DNA from: Niallia sp052318935
Lineage (GTDB): Bacteria; Bacillota; Bacilli; Bacillales; Cytobacillaceae
Assembly (NCBI GenBank): GCA_052318935.1
Contig: JBQRKO010000012.1
Length of the DNA stretch: 64,000 nt
Direction: 5' to 3' (one strand)
The position numbers were made by a program, and so were the translations under genes. The notes under the pieces were generated by a model. The model did not search any database. It saw nothing but the letters and a program-made list of their open reading frames with translations, and had not been told where the DNA came from. The first letter of the stretch is position 1. Every line of letters starts with the position of its first letter. Shown in pieces: positions 17,111 through 25,270 of this stretch.

Positions 17111-17222
17111 TAATTATAAAATCAGGGTAGTGACTAGTGCACCACCCTATTTTTTTCGAGAAACTTCAAGTGATGCGCAGGCACCATCCATGCTATTCCT
17201 CTAACGCAGTACTTATCTTTGT
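17111..17222. repeat. Direct repeat, right copy flanking the GH3/MFS/TetR cassette
   Basis: This copy contains a hairpin (GGGTAGTG/CACCACCC) and then the true 3' end of the MFS gene at 17193. The left copy at 13468 has the same order but with the coding end degraded. Confidence 0.75.
17122..17158. terminator. Bidirectional terminator between TetR and MFS
   Basis: AGGGTAGTG pairs with CACCACCCT and is followed by ATTTTTTT on the plus strand. Confidence 0.65.
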
Positions 17223-18362
17223 TGTTTTCACTTGCACATAAAACAATGCGAGTCCGATGACTGTAATAAATGGTGCGACTAACACTAAGTCTTGTAACGG
17301 CAAATACTTAACAGATAAGCCGCCGACAAAGGCACCTCCTGCATTTCCTAAATTCAGTGCGGATTGATTTAAGGTACTTGCAAGCGTCGGAGCGTCTGCG
17401 GATACTCCCAATATCCGAAACTGCAGCATCGGAATCATTGCAAAAGCTAAGACTCCAAAGATAAATATTCCTGGTACCATCAGAATGTTGGAGAATTGGA
17501 GGAAGTAAAACAAGAATAAATAGCCAACAAAGGCACTTAAAATAATAAAAAGTGATTTATTAATATTCCAATCTGCCATCTTTCCGCCTACAATATTTCC
17601 AGCAGTTACCCCTAAACCAAATACAACTAACAGCCAGGAAACGGTAGAGGATTGATATCCGGTTACATCGGTCAAAACGGGCGTAATATACGTTACCAAC
17701 GTAAATACACTGCCAAAACTAAACATGGCGATAAGCAACGCCAGCCATAGGTTGCCGCTTTTTAATACGAGTAACTCTTGTTTTATATTGATTTTCTTTT
17801 GTTCATCATTTTTCGGAACAAGCAGGAAAATGCCTATTAATGTAATAAAACCAATGATTGCAATGATTAAAAAGCTGCTTCTCCATCCTAATTGCTGTCC
17901 GATAAATGTCCCAAAAGGAACACCTAATATGTTGGCAACCGTCAAGCCTGTAAACATGAGCGCCATTGCACTTGCACGGCGAGAATACTCTACTAAGTTC
18001 GCTGCCATAATAGCACCGATACCAAAAAAAGAGCCATGAGCAAGTGACGTGATTAAACGAGACGCCATTAACAAACTATAACTCTCCACAACAGTCGCCA
18101 TTAAATTACCGATGCAGAAGATGAGCATCAGCAGCATTAATAAGTTTTTTTGCGACATTTTATACGTGATAAGAACAAGAATCGGACCGCCAACTGCTAC
18201 ACCTAATGCATAGCCAGTAATTAACTGCCCCGCAGCGGGAATAGTAGAATGAACATCATGAGCTACCTCTGGTAACAACCCCATAATAACAAACTCTGTC
18301 ATCCCAATTGCAAACGCACCTACAACCAATGTCCATAGTGCAATCGGGTATTTCTTCGTCAA
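17193..18362 (-). CDS. MFS transporter, DHA1 family (AraJ/YdhL-like)
   Basis: The protein has 12 membrane helices and the DHA1 pattern FAIGMTEFVIMGLLPEVAHD (helix 1) and ARLITSLAHGSFFGIGA, close to AraJ/PbuE-like exporters. The most likely start is the TTG at 18362, behind GAAGGGGTGATCG (389 aa). A GTG three codons earlier would place the ribosome site inside the gene. It is convergent with the GH3 cassette, with a shared terminator. Substrate unknown. Confidence 0.85.
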   Translation of the reverse strand: MTKKYPIALWTLVVGAFAIGMTEFVIMGLLPEVAHDVHSTIPAAGQLITGYALGVAVGGPILVLITYKMSQKNLLMLLMLIFCIGNLMATVVESYSLLMASRLITSLAHGSFFGIGAIMAANLVEYSRRASAMALMFTGLTVANILGVPFGTFIGQQLGWRSSFLIIAIIGFITLIGIFLLVPKNDEQKKINIKQELLVLKSGNLWLALLIAMFSFGSVFTLVTYITPVLTDVTGYQSSTVSWLLVVFGLGVTAGNIVGGKMADWNINKSLFIILSAFVGYLFLFYFLQFSNILMVPGIFIFGVLAFAMIPMLQFRILGVSADAPTLASTLNQSALNLGNAGGAFVGGLSVKYLPLQDLVLVAPFITVIGLALFYVQVKTTKISTALEE

Positions 18363-18579
18363 TACGATCACCCCTTCGATTTTTATTTAATACTAAATAG
18401 CATCATTATATAAAAATCTTCCTTTTGCTGTCTTGTATATTGCTCAAACTTTTTCAGAAAAACTACCTGGATTTAAATCCATACATTCATTAGCAAATAG
18501 CACAAAAAGATAAGGGTATCCTACATAAATCTTCTGTAGAACAGTTTGCTTGGAAATCACAGCCGTTTTGTCCTATACA

Positions 18580-18630
18580 AAAAGGGTGTCCAAAACCGGA
18601 AAATCTCGGCTTATGAGACACCCTATTTTA
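18580..18630. terminator. Hairpin terminator
   Basis: AGGGTGTC pairs with GACACCCT across a 26-nt loop, with T-rich sequence on both sides. No intact gene ends here. It lies between the MFS promoter and the ywbE remnant. Confidence 0.55.
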
Positions 18631-18638
18631 TCATCTGC

Positions 18639-18740
18639 ACTCTTCCAGCTTTTCCATCTGTTTATTTTACCTTTAATCCATGTGGATTTAACGGAGATAC
18701 CCTCAATACTAGGAAATATTTCCCCTTAATGGCATACACC
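18639..18740 (-). pseudogene. Decayed ywbE copy
   Basis: Read on the minus strand this encodes SPLNPHGLKVK, a stop, then TDGKAGRVQ. This matches YwbE SPFHPHGIKVRLTDGKVGRVQ with a stop replacing the leucine. The upstream half is unrecognisable. Confidence 0.7.
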
Positions 18741-18749
18741 ATATCTTTA

Positions 18750-19697
18750 CTATCCATTTTTGTATTTAGGTCTATATTCATATATATTTGTTTTTCGTAA
18801 ACTACTTCTCCATAATTTTTTTGTTTTTAGCTTTAAACTTGTTAAACATACACCGACTATGACTATTGCACCTGCCAATATCTGCATGGAAGTAATAGTT
18901 TCACCTGATAGTAAGGTAATTACTACCGTAAATACCGGCACTAAATTCATACTAATACTTGCCTTAACTGTGCTCACTACAGGAACTGATCGGTTCCATA
19001 AAATAAAGGCAAAAACTGTTGAAAAGATACCAAGATATAGGATACTTCCAATATCAGCAATGTTTACTTGATGAATACTTATTGGTTTTGAAAATAAAAG
19101 AAAAGGCATCATTATAAATAGACCAAATAAAGATGAAATAGCCGTTGTGGTAATTGGATTAACACGTAATAAACTTTTCCCAATAATGGTGTAAAAAGTC
19201 CAGCTTAACACGACTATAAACATTGTTAAGTCCCCGATATTTAATTTATTATGGGAAAAATTAGAATGTGATCCAGAACTAATGATGATAATTACACCTA
19301 ATAATGAAGTAGCAATTCCAATACCTTGAATAAAAGTAATCTTCTCTTTTAAAAAGAAATAACTAAATACAACAACACTTACAGGAATTAATACAGTAAT
19401 TAGAGATACATTGGTAGGTGTAGTATGCTTTAATGAAAAGTAAGTAAAGTAAGTAAAAAGATAACCTCCAAGTAACCCCATAAGTAATAGTTTAAACCAC
19501 GATTTCCTTATTACTTCTTTCCAATCAGGTTTTTCATAAATTTGAGCAAGCGGAATAAGAACAGCAACAGCAACAATCCAACGTACCACAGTGATCCATA
19601 TCGGACTATATTTAGTTAATAAATGTGGACTGAATAAAATATTCGTAGCCCAGAAAAAATTACATAACAAGAGAGAGATCCAAGCTTTATAAACCAT
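18750..19697 (-). CDS. EamA (DMT) family transporter
   Basis: The 315-residue protein has ten membrane helices in two EamA repeats (about 1-140 and 150-290), with repeat signatures near ...IGIATSLLGVIIIISSG and ...LAGAIVIVGVCLTSLK. Relatives export amino acids or metabolites, or are uncharacterised. The start is behind AATGGAGGAAGTTTA. An Lrp-type regulator is divergent, 630 bp away across a repeat, and could control it. Confidence 0.85.
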   Translation of the reverse strand: MVYKAWISLLLCNFFWATNILFSPHLLTKYSPIWITVVRWIVAVAVLIPLAQIYEKPDWKEVIRKSWFKLLLMGLLGGYLFTYFTYFSLKHTTPTNVSLITVLIPVSVVVFSYFFLKEKITFIQGIGIATSLLGVIIIISSGSHSNFSHNKLNIGDLTMFIVVLSWTFYTIIGKSLLRVNPITTTAISSLFGLFIMMPFLLFSKPISIHQVNIADIGSILYLGIFSTVFAFILWNRSVPVVSTVKASISMNLVPVFTVVITLLSGETITSMQILAGAIVIVGVCLTSLKLKTKKLWRSSLRKTNIYEYRPKYKNG

Positions 19698-19753
19698 TAA
19701 ACTTCCTCCATTTCTTCAACATAAACATTGTTAAGATTAATCTTCTTAAATAA

Positions 19754-19962
19754 AGGCTGTTTTCGTATAGATTGTTGCTTTTAAACGCGCAGCCTGCATA
19801 CCCTTCGCTTTCCGTGGGCGAGCGTCGAGCCTCCTCGTCGCATACGCTCCTGCGGGGTCTCGTCTTTCTCGCATTCCCACAGGAGTACGTGTATGCAGGC
19901 TGCTAAGAAGTGCATTTCTAAATGTATTATGTAAAAAACAACAAACTTTGAGAAAACAGCCT
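19754..19962. repeat. MITE-like element, family A copy 1
   Basis: The element is 209 bp with inverted ends AGGCTGTTTTC/GAAAACAGCCT, flanked by AAATAA on both sides (19748-19753 and 19963-19968). Its GC-rich core (GGGCGAGCGTCGAGCCTCC...) contains complementary arms that could fold into a long imperfect hairpin. It has no coding capacity. The same element is at 27592 and, interrupted, at 24601. Confidence 0.8.
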
Positions 19963-20183
19963 AAATAAAAAATAAATGATGAGTAACTACCCGGTTGTTT
20001 TAGAGATTTTTTGAGATTATTAATATATTTTTTCACTTCAGCTATACTTTTCGAATTTGTCCGATTTTTCTAAAGTAACTTTGGTTTAAGCGTGATAACA
20101 AATAAGTGTAAGTGAAAAGATTAATGTGATTGTGCCACTATGACATGTTAACCTCACTATCTGATTATTAATTATTTTAACAT

Positions 20184-20204
20184 TAAAGTTGATTTATAAC
20201 TTTA
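20184..20204. promoter_or_regulatory. Candidate Lrp/regulator dyad upstream of lrp-like gene
   Basis: TAAAGTT and AACTTTA are perfect arms with a 7-bp spacer, just before a GGTATAAT -10-like sequence in very AT-rich DNA (20060-20326). No other feature was seen in this intergenic stretch apart from the repeat at 19754. Confidence 0.4.
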
Positions 20205-20326
20205 TTATTCGGTATAATCTAATAAACTTAAAATAATTTAAAGTATTTATCGTTTTTGCAAAATTAAATTCACTTTAAGTATTCAAACATTAATGTTTTT
20301 AGAATATTTGTAAAGGAGTAATTTTA

Positions 20327-20797
20327 ATGGAATCTATCGTAAGTAAAGTTTTAGATAATGTTGATATTCAACTTTTAGATTTACTACAAAAACAAGCAGA
20401 GTTGAGTAATATTGAGCTGGCAAAACGTGTGAACTTATCTCCACCAGCTATCCATTCAAGGATAAAACGTCTAGAAAAAGAAGGTTTTATTAAAAGAAAA
20501 GTAGCTATTTTAGATCATGAAAAGCTAGGATTTGATTTATCATGCTTCGTTTTTATCAGTGTGAATATGCACCAAGCTGAGAAGTTGGAGGCTTTGGAAA
20601 AGGCATTAGAATCTATGCCTGAAATATTAGAGTGTCATGCTTTAACAGGTGAATATGATTTTCTTATAAAAGTGGTTAACAAAGATCGGAAGGAATTAGA
20701 GATGTTTGGAAGAAAATTATATGAACTTGGTATTACAAAAATTCAAACTAGCTTATCCCTAAGAGAAATTAAAAGTACTACAGTATTACCTATATAG
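20327..20797 (+). CDS. Lrp/AsnC family transcriptional regulator
   Basis: The 156-residue protein has an N-terminal HTH (NIELAKRVNLSPPAIHSRIKRLEKEGFIKR, about 24-53) and a RAM/AsnC ligand-binding domain (about 70-150, with LTGEYDFLIKV). It starts behind TAAAGGAGTAATTTTA. Position opposite an EamA transporter suggests amino-acid-responsive control of export. Confidence 0.88.
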   Translation: MESIVSKVLDNVDIQLLDLLQKQAELSNIELAKRVNLSPPAIHSRIKRLEKEGFIKRKVAILDHEKLGFDLSCFVFISVNMHQAEKLEALEKALESMPEILECHALTGEYDFLIKVVNKDRKELEMFGRKLYELGITKIQTSLSLREIKSTTVLPI

Positions 20798-20849
20798 GAA
20801 CAAGATTAAAGTTGTGAAATGTTGGGAATCAAGATGTAATATAAGAATT

Positions 20850-20887
20850 CAGCGCCATATTCTTTGATTAGAATGGCGCTGTTTATT
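20850..20887 (+). terminator. Terminator of the Lrp-like gene
   Basis: CAGCGCCAT pairs with ATGGCGCTG around a 14-nt loop and is followed by TTTATT. Confidence 0.65.
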
Positions 20888-20909
20888 CCAGATTTGTTTT
20901 TTACTAAAC

Positions 20910-21024
20910 CGTCTTCCATAATTCCTGACTGAAGGTTTCTTCTAATCAGTTTAAAGGTTGGTTTATCTGTAATCGTTTTAGCTAGGAGACTCATCAGTTT
21001 GTCGTGCTGAACTCGGTCGAAAAA
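20910..21024 (-). pseudogene. Group II intron reverse transcriptase fragment
   Basis: The minus-strand frame reads FFDRVQHDKLMSLLAKTI and then KLIRRNLQSGIMEDGLV. This is the LtrA/maturase segment that precedes the YADD active site (F-D-x-V-x-H-x-x-L-M). About 38 codons survive and the rest of the intron is gone. Confidence 0.7.
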
Positions 21025-21057
21025 TTAAATCCCGAACACCCTTAGGGCTGATACCCT

Positions 21058-21660
21058 TTATATCCACCCATTCCCTTTAGCTTTAGAAATAGCTTCTATT
21101 CGATTTTTCACTTCTAATTTACTGATTGCTTCTGAAATATAATTGCGGATTGTTCCAGAGGATAAGTAGAGTGCAGCGGATATTTCTTTAGCTGTTTTAC
21201 CATCAGCGACGAGTGATAATACTTCTCTTTCTCTTTCCGACAAAGGATTTTCTTTGCCCATGCTGCCAAAAATCAATTCGGATGCAAATTCTCTTTTTCC
21301 TTTTATAACATTCCGAATTGCTTCTGCTAATTCTTCACTTGGACCGTCCTTTAGTAGATAGCCATGAACGTTTGCTTTCAGTGCTCTTTCGAAATACCCT
21401 GGACTTGCAAAGGTGGTTAAAATGACTACCTTGCACGCTGAATGGCTTCGCTGTAGCTCTTCTGCAACATCCAATCCACTTTTCATCGGCATTTCAATAT
21501 CAAGCAAGCATACATCTGGCTTCAGCTTCTTTATTAAAGAAAGAGCTTCTTCCCCATTCTCCGCCTGCCCAATCACCTCTATATCCTCTTCGAAATCCAA
21601 AAGGGTTCCTAAGGCTCCTCTGAGCATTCTTTGATCCTCTGAAATAATGATTCTAATCAA
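21058..21660 (-). CDS. yvfU: NarL/LuxR-type response regulator, YvfU-like
   Basis: The 200-residue regulator has an acidic pair E8-D9, phospho-acceptor D54 (LLDIEMPMKSG), and a LuxR-type C-terminal HTH (LSEREREVLSLVADGKTAKEI, then LYLSSGTIRNYISEAISKL). It overlaps the kinase by 4 bp. Gene order and lengths (ATPase, permease, kinase, regulator) equal Bacillus subtilis yvfRSTU. A 14-bp palindrome at 24518 upstream of the operon is a candidate site. Confidence 0.82.
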   Translation of the reverse strand: MIRIIISEDQRMLRGALGTLLDFEEDIEVIGQAENGEEALSLIKKLKPDVCLLDIEMPMKSGLDVAEELQRSHSACKVVILTTFASPGYFERALKANVHGYLLKDGPSEELAEAIRNVIKGKREFASELIFGSMGKENPLSEREREVLSLVADGKTAKEISAALYLSSGTIRNYISEAISKLEVKNRIEAISKAKGNGWI

Positions 21661-22790
21661 AAAGCCATCCCCTCTTTCCTTTCTTTCACAATAATAGGAA
21701 CCGTTATGTGCAGGTTTGTTCCTTCTTGAGAGGAAAGGTGTAATTTCCCCTCTAAAAGTTCAAGGCGTTCTTTCATTCCTTTTAATCCATTTCCTGCTTT
21801 CCTATTATCCGTTAGCCCAACCCCATCATCTATAACAAAAACATCCACTTTGCCAAGTTTATGGTTAATTTTAATCGTACAATTTAATGCAGAGCTGTGC
21901 TTTACCACATTTGTTACAGCTTCTCGTAAACATAGACTAATAATATTTTGCGTAAGAGGAGGCACGTCTGCTTTTTCTAAATCAGCTTCTATGTGATGAG
22001 CAATGCCCGCTGCTTTTAATATCGTTTGTATCTCCACTAATTCCTCCGCAATAGTGATTGCCCGCATATCTGAAACCAATTCCCGTACTTGTTTTAATGC
22101 CGAACGGGAAATTTTTTCGATTTCTTTCGCTTCTGTTTGTGCCTGCTCTGGTTTATGAACAGCCAACTTCCCAACAAGCTGGCTTTTTAATGTAATTAAC
22201 GATAAAGTGTGGCCTAATGTATCATGCAAGTCTCGTGCAATCCGCATTCGTTCCTCTCTTTTAACTAACTCATTAATCTGTTCATTGGCAAAATCCAATT
22301 GTTTTTCTAATTCCATTCGTTTAATCATCGATCGGATGCCAAATGGCGACATCAACATAATCACAAAAAAAGGAATATAGGAGATTATACTTTTTAATGA
22401 AGTATTCTCTATATTAATAAGCAGAGGAATGGATTGCATCACAGCAAATACAATAAGAGCTAGATAAAAATTCCTTTTTCTTACATAATATCCAATAAAA
22501 TTAGCCGGGAAAAAACCCATAAATAAATTATTCGGATTGTAAAATAAACTTAACAATAAAATAATCCCCATCTGAATGCCGAGCCAATAAGAATACTTTT
22601 TCATTCCCATACAAAAATATAATTGTCGATACGAAACAAGGAATACAATCAGAAGCAAATATCCAATAACTAGTTTTACTCCTTTTTCTTTTGAAATATC
22701 GACAGTTGGCAAAACGAGATATATTAAAAATACATAGGGGAAAAATCCAAATCTTTCTGGAAATATGAATAACTGCTTGTTAAATCCCAT
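21657..22790 (-). CDS. yvfT: DesK/LiaS-class sensor kinase, YvfT-like
   Basis: The 377-residue kinase has about five membrane helices in residues 10-155 and little external sequence, then a HisKA_3 dimerisation box with H189 (RIARDLHDTLGHTLSLI) and an HATPase domain (REAVTNVVKHS; DDGVG; GNGLKGMKERL). The intramembrane sensor fits detection of membrane state or a lipophilic ligand, as in DesK. It starts behind AAGGAGCGTCT just after the permease stop. Confidence 0.82.
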   Translation of the reverse strand: MGFNKQLFIFPERFGFFPYVFLIYLVLPTVDISKEKGVKLVIGYLLLIVFLVSYRQLYFCMGMKKYSYWLGIQMGIILLLSLFYNPNNLFMGFFPANFIGYYVRKRNFYLALIVFAVMQSIPLLINIENTSLKSIISYIPFFVIMLMSPFGIRSMIKRMELEKQLDFANEQINELVKREERMRIARDLHDTLGHTLSLITLKSQLVGKLAVHKPEQAQTEAKEIEKISRSALKQVRELVSDMRAITIAEELVEIQTILKAAGIAHHIEADLEKADVPPLTQNIISLCLREAVTNVVKHSSALNCTIKINHKLGKVDVFVIDDGVGLTDNRKAGNGLKGMKERLELLEGKLHLSSQEGTNLHITVPIIVKERKEGMAF

Positions 22791-22799
22791 AGACGCTCC

Positions 22800-23537
22800 T
22801 TAAACAGCTTCTTGTTTTCTTCTTATATACATAGATAATAGCATAAAAAGGAAAAGGTATCCTATTAGCAAAAGGGAATTCATTACATTCGGATTGTTTC
22901 CTCTAATGATTTCCCAAGCCCCGTCAGCAAATTGATAGGAAGGAAGCCACTTAGCAATTGCTTGCATCAATTTAGGAAAAATATCGATAGGCATCCACAT
23001 TCCCCCCATAATCGCTAATACCATATAAATAAGATTGCTAATACCTGATGCAGTTTCCACCTTTTTCATTGTTCCGACTAATGTGCCAATTCCTAAGAAA
23101 GGAAAAGATCCAAAAATAATCCATACTCCACACATCATCCATTGAAACAGGGACAACTCAACTCCATTTATTAATACACCAGCTAGAAAAATAACTACAA
23201 TAGAAAATACATGGATCAATGTTTGCGCCACCATTTTTGCAGCAAAATACACTCCGGTAGACAGAGGGGAGATCTTGATAAATCGTGTCCATCCTTGTGT
23301 TTGTTCTTGCACTAGCTTAATCCCTAAAGTCATAATCGATGATCCCATCACGCTAAAAGTTGTCATCGACATTAAATAATGTGCTTTCCACAGTGCTTGA
23401 TCATTTTGCGGCGAACTAATGAGCTTGGTGAAAAGAAAATAAAACATAATCGGCATACATAAAGACCAAAAAATATAATAGCGATTACGGAACATTCTTA
23501 AAATCTCTGCTTTTGTTTGCATCATAAATGCGCTCAT
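22800..23537 (-). CDS. yvfS: ABC-2 permease, YvfS-like
   Basis: The 245-residue protein has six predicted helices and the ABC-2 family pattern (EQTQGWTRFIKISPLSTGVYFAAK, about 75-98; GGMWMPIDIFPKLMQ, about 185-199). Its ATG follows the ATPase stop with no gap. It forms an exporter with the ATPase; substrate unknown. Confidence 0.82.
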   Translation of the reverse strand: MSAFMMQTKAEILRMFRNRYYIFWSLCMPIMFYFLFTKLISSPQNDQALWKAHYLMSMTTFSVMGSSIMTLGIKLVQEQTQGWTRFIKISPLSTGVYFAAKMVAQTLIHVFSIVVIFLAGVLINGVELSLFQWMMCGVWIIFGSFPFLGIGTLVGTMKKVETASGISNLIYMVLAIMGGMWMPIDIFPKLMQAIAKWLPSYQFADGAWEIIRGNNPNVMNSLLLIGYLFLFMLLSMYIRRKQEAV

Positions 23538-24437
23538 TTAGATAACCTCCCTATTTTCCACTAGATTTGAAAATGCTTCTTCTAGCTTCCCATGACGGAT
23601 TTCAATTTGACGCATCTTTATCTTTTTTTCAAATAAACATGTAAGCACTTCATCCGCATTATCTGTTATAAGAACTATGCGATCTCGCTCTTGTTTTACC
23701 TCCAAAATATACGGCAATGCTCGGTACATTTCTAAAGAATGCTTCGCTTCATCCAAAAAGGAAATCGTTTGTTTTGTAAATCTTTCTTTTAATTGTGCAG
23801 GGGTGCCATCACTTGCGACCGTACCATTGTGGAGCATAATTATTCTTTCTGCTATTTCATCTGCTTCTTGCAAATAATGAGTTGTAAAGATAATCGTTTT
23901 TCCAGATTCTTTTAACTGTAATACCTTTTCCCAAAAGAGCTTTCTTGAGGTAATATCCATGCCAACTGTTGGTTCATCAAAAAAAAGTAAATCTGGATTG
24001 CCTACAAGTGCTAATGCAAAATTCAATCTGCGCTTTTGCCCGCCTGACAGCTTCTCCGTTCGTTTATTCCAATCCTTTTCCTCGAGTCCGGTTAATGCAA
24101 GTAAATCGGAAATCGCTAATGGGTTAGGATAATAGCTTTGAACTAGCCGAATCACTTCTTTTACTTTTAAGCCATCCATTACACTAACGTCCTGCAGCAT
24201 ACAGCCAATCCTTTGTCTTACTTCTTTCCTTTTTGGATCAGACTGAAATAAAGAAATCTTTCCATTACTTACCTCCATTAATCCAATCATCATTATGATA
24301 GTCGTTGTTTTTCCCGCACCATTTGCACCTAAGATGGCAACAGCCTCTCCTTTATTAATGGAAAAAGAAATATTATCCACCGCTTTTTGATCATAAAATA
24401 CTTTAGATACATTGCTTACCTGTATGACATTCTCCAT
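23538..24437 (-). CDS. yvfR: ABC transporter ATP-binding protein, YvfR-like
   Basis: The start at 24437 follows GGAGGTGTTGAAC (299 aa); a start 18 bp upstream has no such site. The motifs are Walker A GANGAGKTT, signature LSGGQKRRL and Walker B LLFFDEPTVGMD. It is first gene of the operon ATPase-permease-kinase-regulator. Confidence 0.85.
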   Translation of the reverse strand: MENVIQVSNVSKVFYDQKAVDNISFSINKGEAVAILGANGAGKTTTIIMMIGLMEVSNGKISLFQSDPKRKEVRQRIGCMLQDVSVMDGLKVKEVIRLVQSYYPNPLAISDLLALTGLEEKDWNKRTEKLSGGQKRRLNFALALVGNPDLLFFDEPTVGMDITSRKLFWEKVLQLKESGKTIIFTTHYLQEADEIAERIIMLHNGTVASDGTPAQLKERFTKQTISFLDEAKHSLEMYRALPYILEVKQERDRIVLITDNADEVLTCLFEKKIKMRQIEIRHGKLEEAFSNLVENREVI

Positions 24438-24517
24438 GTTCAACACCTCCGACATTTGTAATTCTATTGTAAGATGAAAAAAAACACTTGATTAGTCGCA
24501 GATGTCACCACTTTAAA

Positions 24518-24531
24518 ATGACAAATGTCAT
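24518..24531. promoter_or_regulatory. Palindromic candidate YvfU site
   Basis: ATGACA-AA-TGTCAT is a perfect dyad between yvfR and an orphan promoter/ribosome site at 24565-24600. A partial copy (GATGTCAC) lies 20 bp away. Confidence 0.45.
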
Positions 24532-24564
24532 AAAAAAATGGAATTTAAATTATTTGTTACAGTC

Positions 24565-24600
24565 TATATATAGTAGAAAATAAAAGGAGGTTTTTGTTAT
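24565..24600 (+). promoter_or_regulatory. Orphan promoter and ribosome site cut off by a repeat element
   Basis: A TATATA -10-like box is followed by AAAAGGAGGTTTTTGTTAT, a strong ribosome site that now runs straight into the end of a MITE-like element at 24601. No reading frame follows. The gene once expressed here is missing. Confidence 0.45.
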
Positions 24601-25119
24601 AGGCTGTTTTCTAAAAGTTTGTTGTTTTTGAATAAAATAATAAACATGGCTGAAGCACTGAGCAGCCTGAATACACGTAGACTCCTGCTTAGAAAAGCGA
24701 GAAAGACGAGACCCCATAGGAGCATAGCGAGGCCACTGAAAAAGTGAATGCTATAAAATATAGGTAGTGACAATCCAAGCAACGAAGAGGTTTTCGTTCG
24801 GTTTTCCGAGGCTTACCACACGCTTTCCGCGGGGCGAGCGCCGAGCCGCTTCGTCGCTACGCTCCTGCAGGGTCTCGCCTGTCTCGCTAATCCCGCAGGA
24901 GTCGTGCGGACGCCTCTCCTAACCAACATGATGGTCGTTTTCAAACTCTCTATACCATTTTTACCCTAATATATTTAAGTGTTTCACCTATAATTTATCT
25001 TATAAAACACTTTTTCAGTGTCGTCAGCATAGCAACAAGGAGGCTCGGCACTCGTCCGCGGAAAGCGAAGTGTATTCAGGCTGCGAGTTTAAAAGCAACA
25101 ATCTATACGAAAACAGCCT
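24601..25119. repeat. MITE-like element, family A copy 3, interrupted
   Basis: Ends AGGCTGTTTTC and GAAAACAGCCT are present, in inverted orientation relative to copies 1 and 2. Bases 24601-24728 and 25034-25119 together reconstitute a ~214-bp element. The middle is occupied by another repeat (24729-25026). Flanks TGTTAT and AAATAA do not match. Confidence 0.75.
24729..25026. repeat. Second MITE-like element nested inside copy 3
   Basis: The 298-bp insertion has perfect 13-bp inverted arms near its ends (CACTGAAAAAGTG at 24734; CACTTTTTCAGTG at 25008). It is flanked by the 7-bp direct repeat GCATAGC (24722-24728 and 25027-25033). The core is GC-rich (GGGGCGAGCGCCGAGCC...) and shared with the repeat at 55476. 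It has no coding capacity. Confidence 0.7.
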
Positions 25120-25127
25120 AAATAAAA

Positions 25128-25182
25128 GCAAGCCCCCAAGTAAACGAAGAACTTTCGTTAGTTTGGAGACTTGCTTTTTTTA
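25128..25182. terminator. Terminator
   Basis: AAGCAAG...AACGAAGAACTTTCGTT...CTTGCTTTTTTT forms a long imperfect stem with a T7 tail on the plus strand. It probably terminated the gene lost at 24600. Confidence 0.6.
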
Positions 25183-25270
25183 CTTACCTAGTTTTATTTC
25201 GTCTCATCTTCCCTTTCGATATTTCATTAAAAGTATTTCAATAAACTTCGAGTAGTACTAGCAGCACCCT

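Noticed and set aside
19746..20036. 96-codon minus-strand frame
   Set aside because: It runs through a family A repeat. Similar arginine-rich frames occur in each repeat and have no ribosome site.
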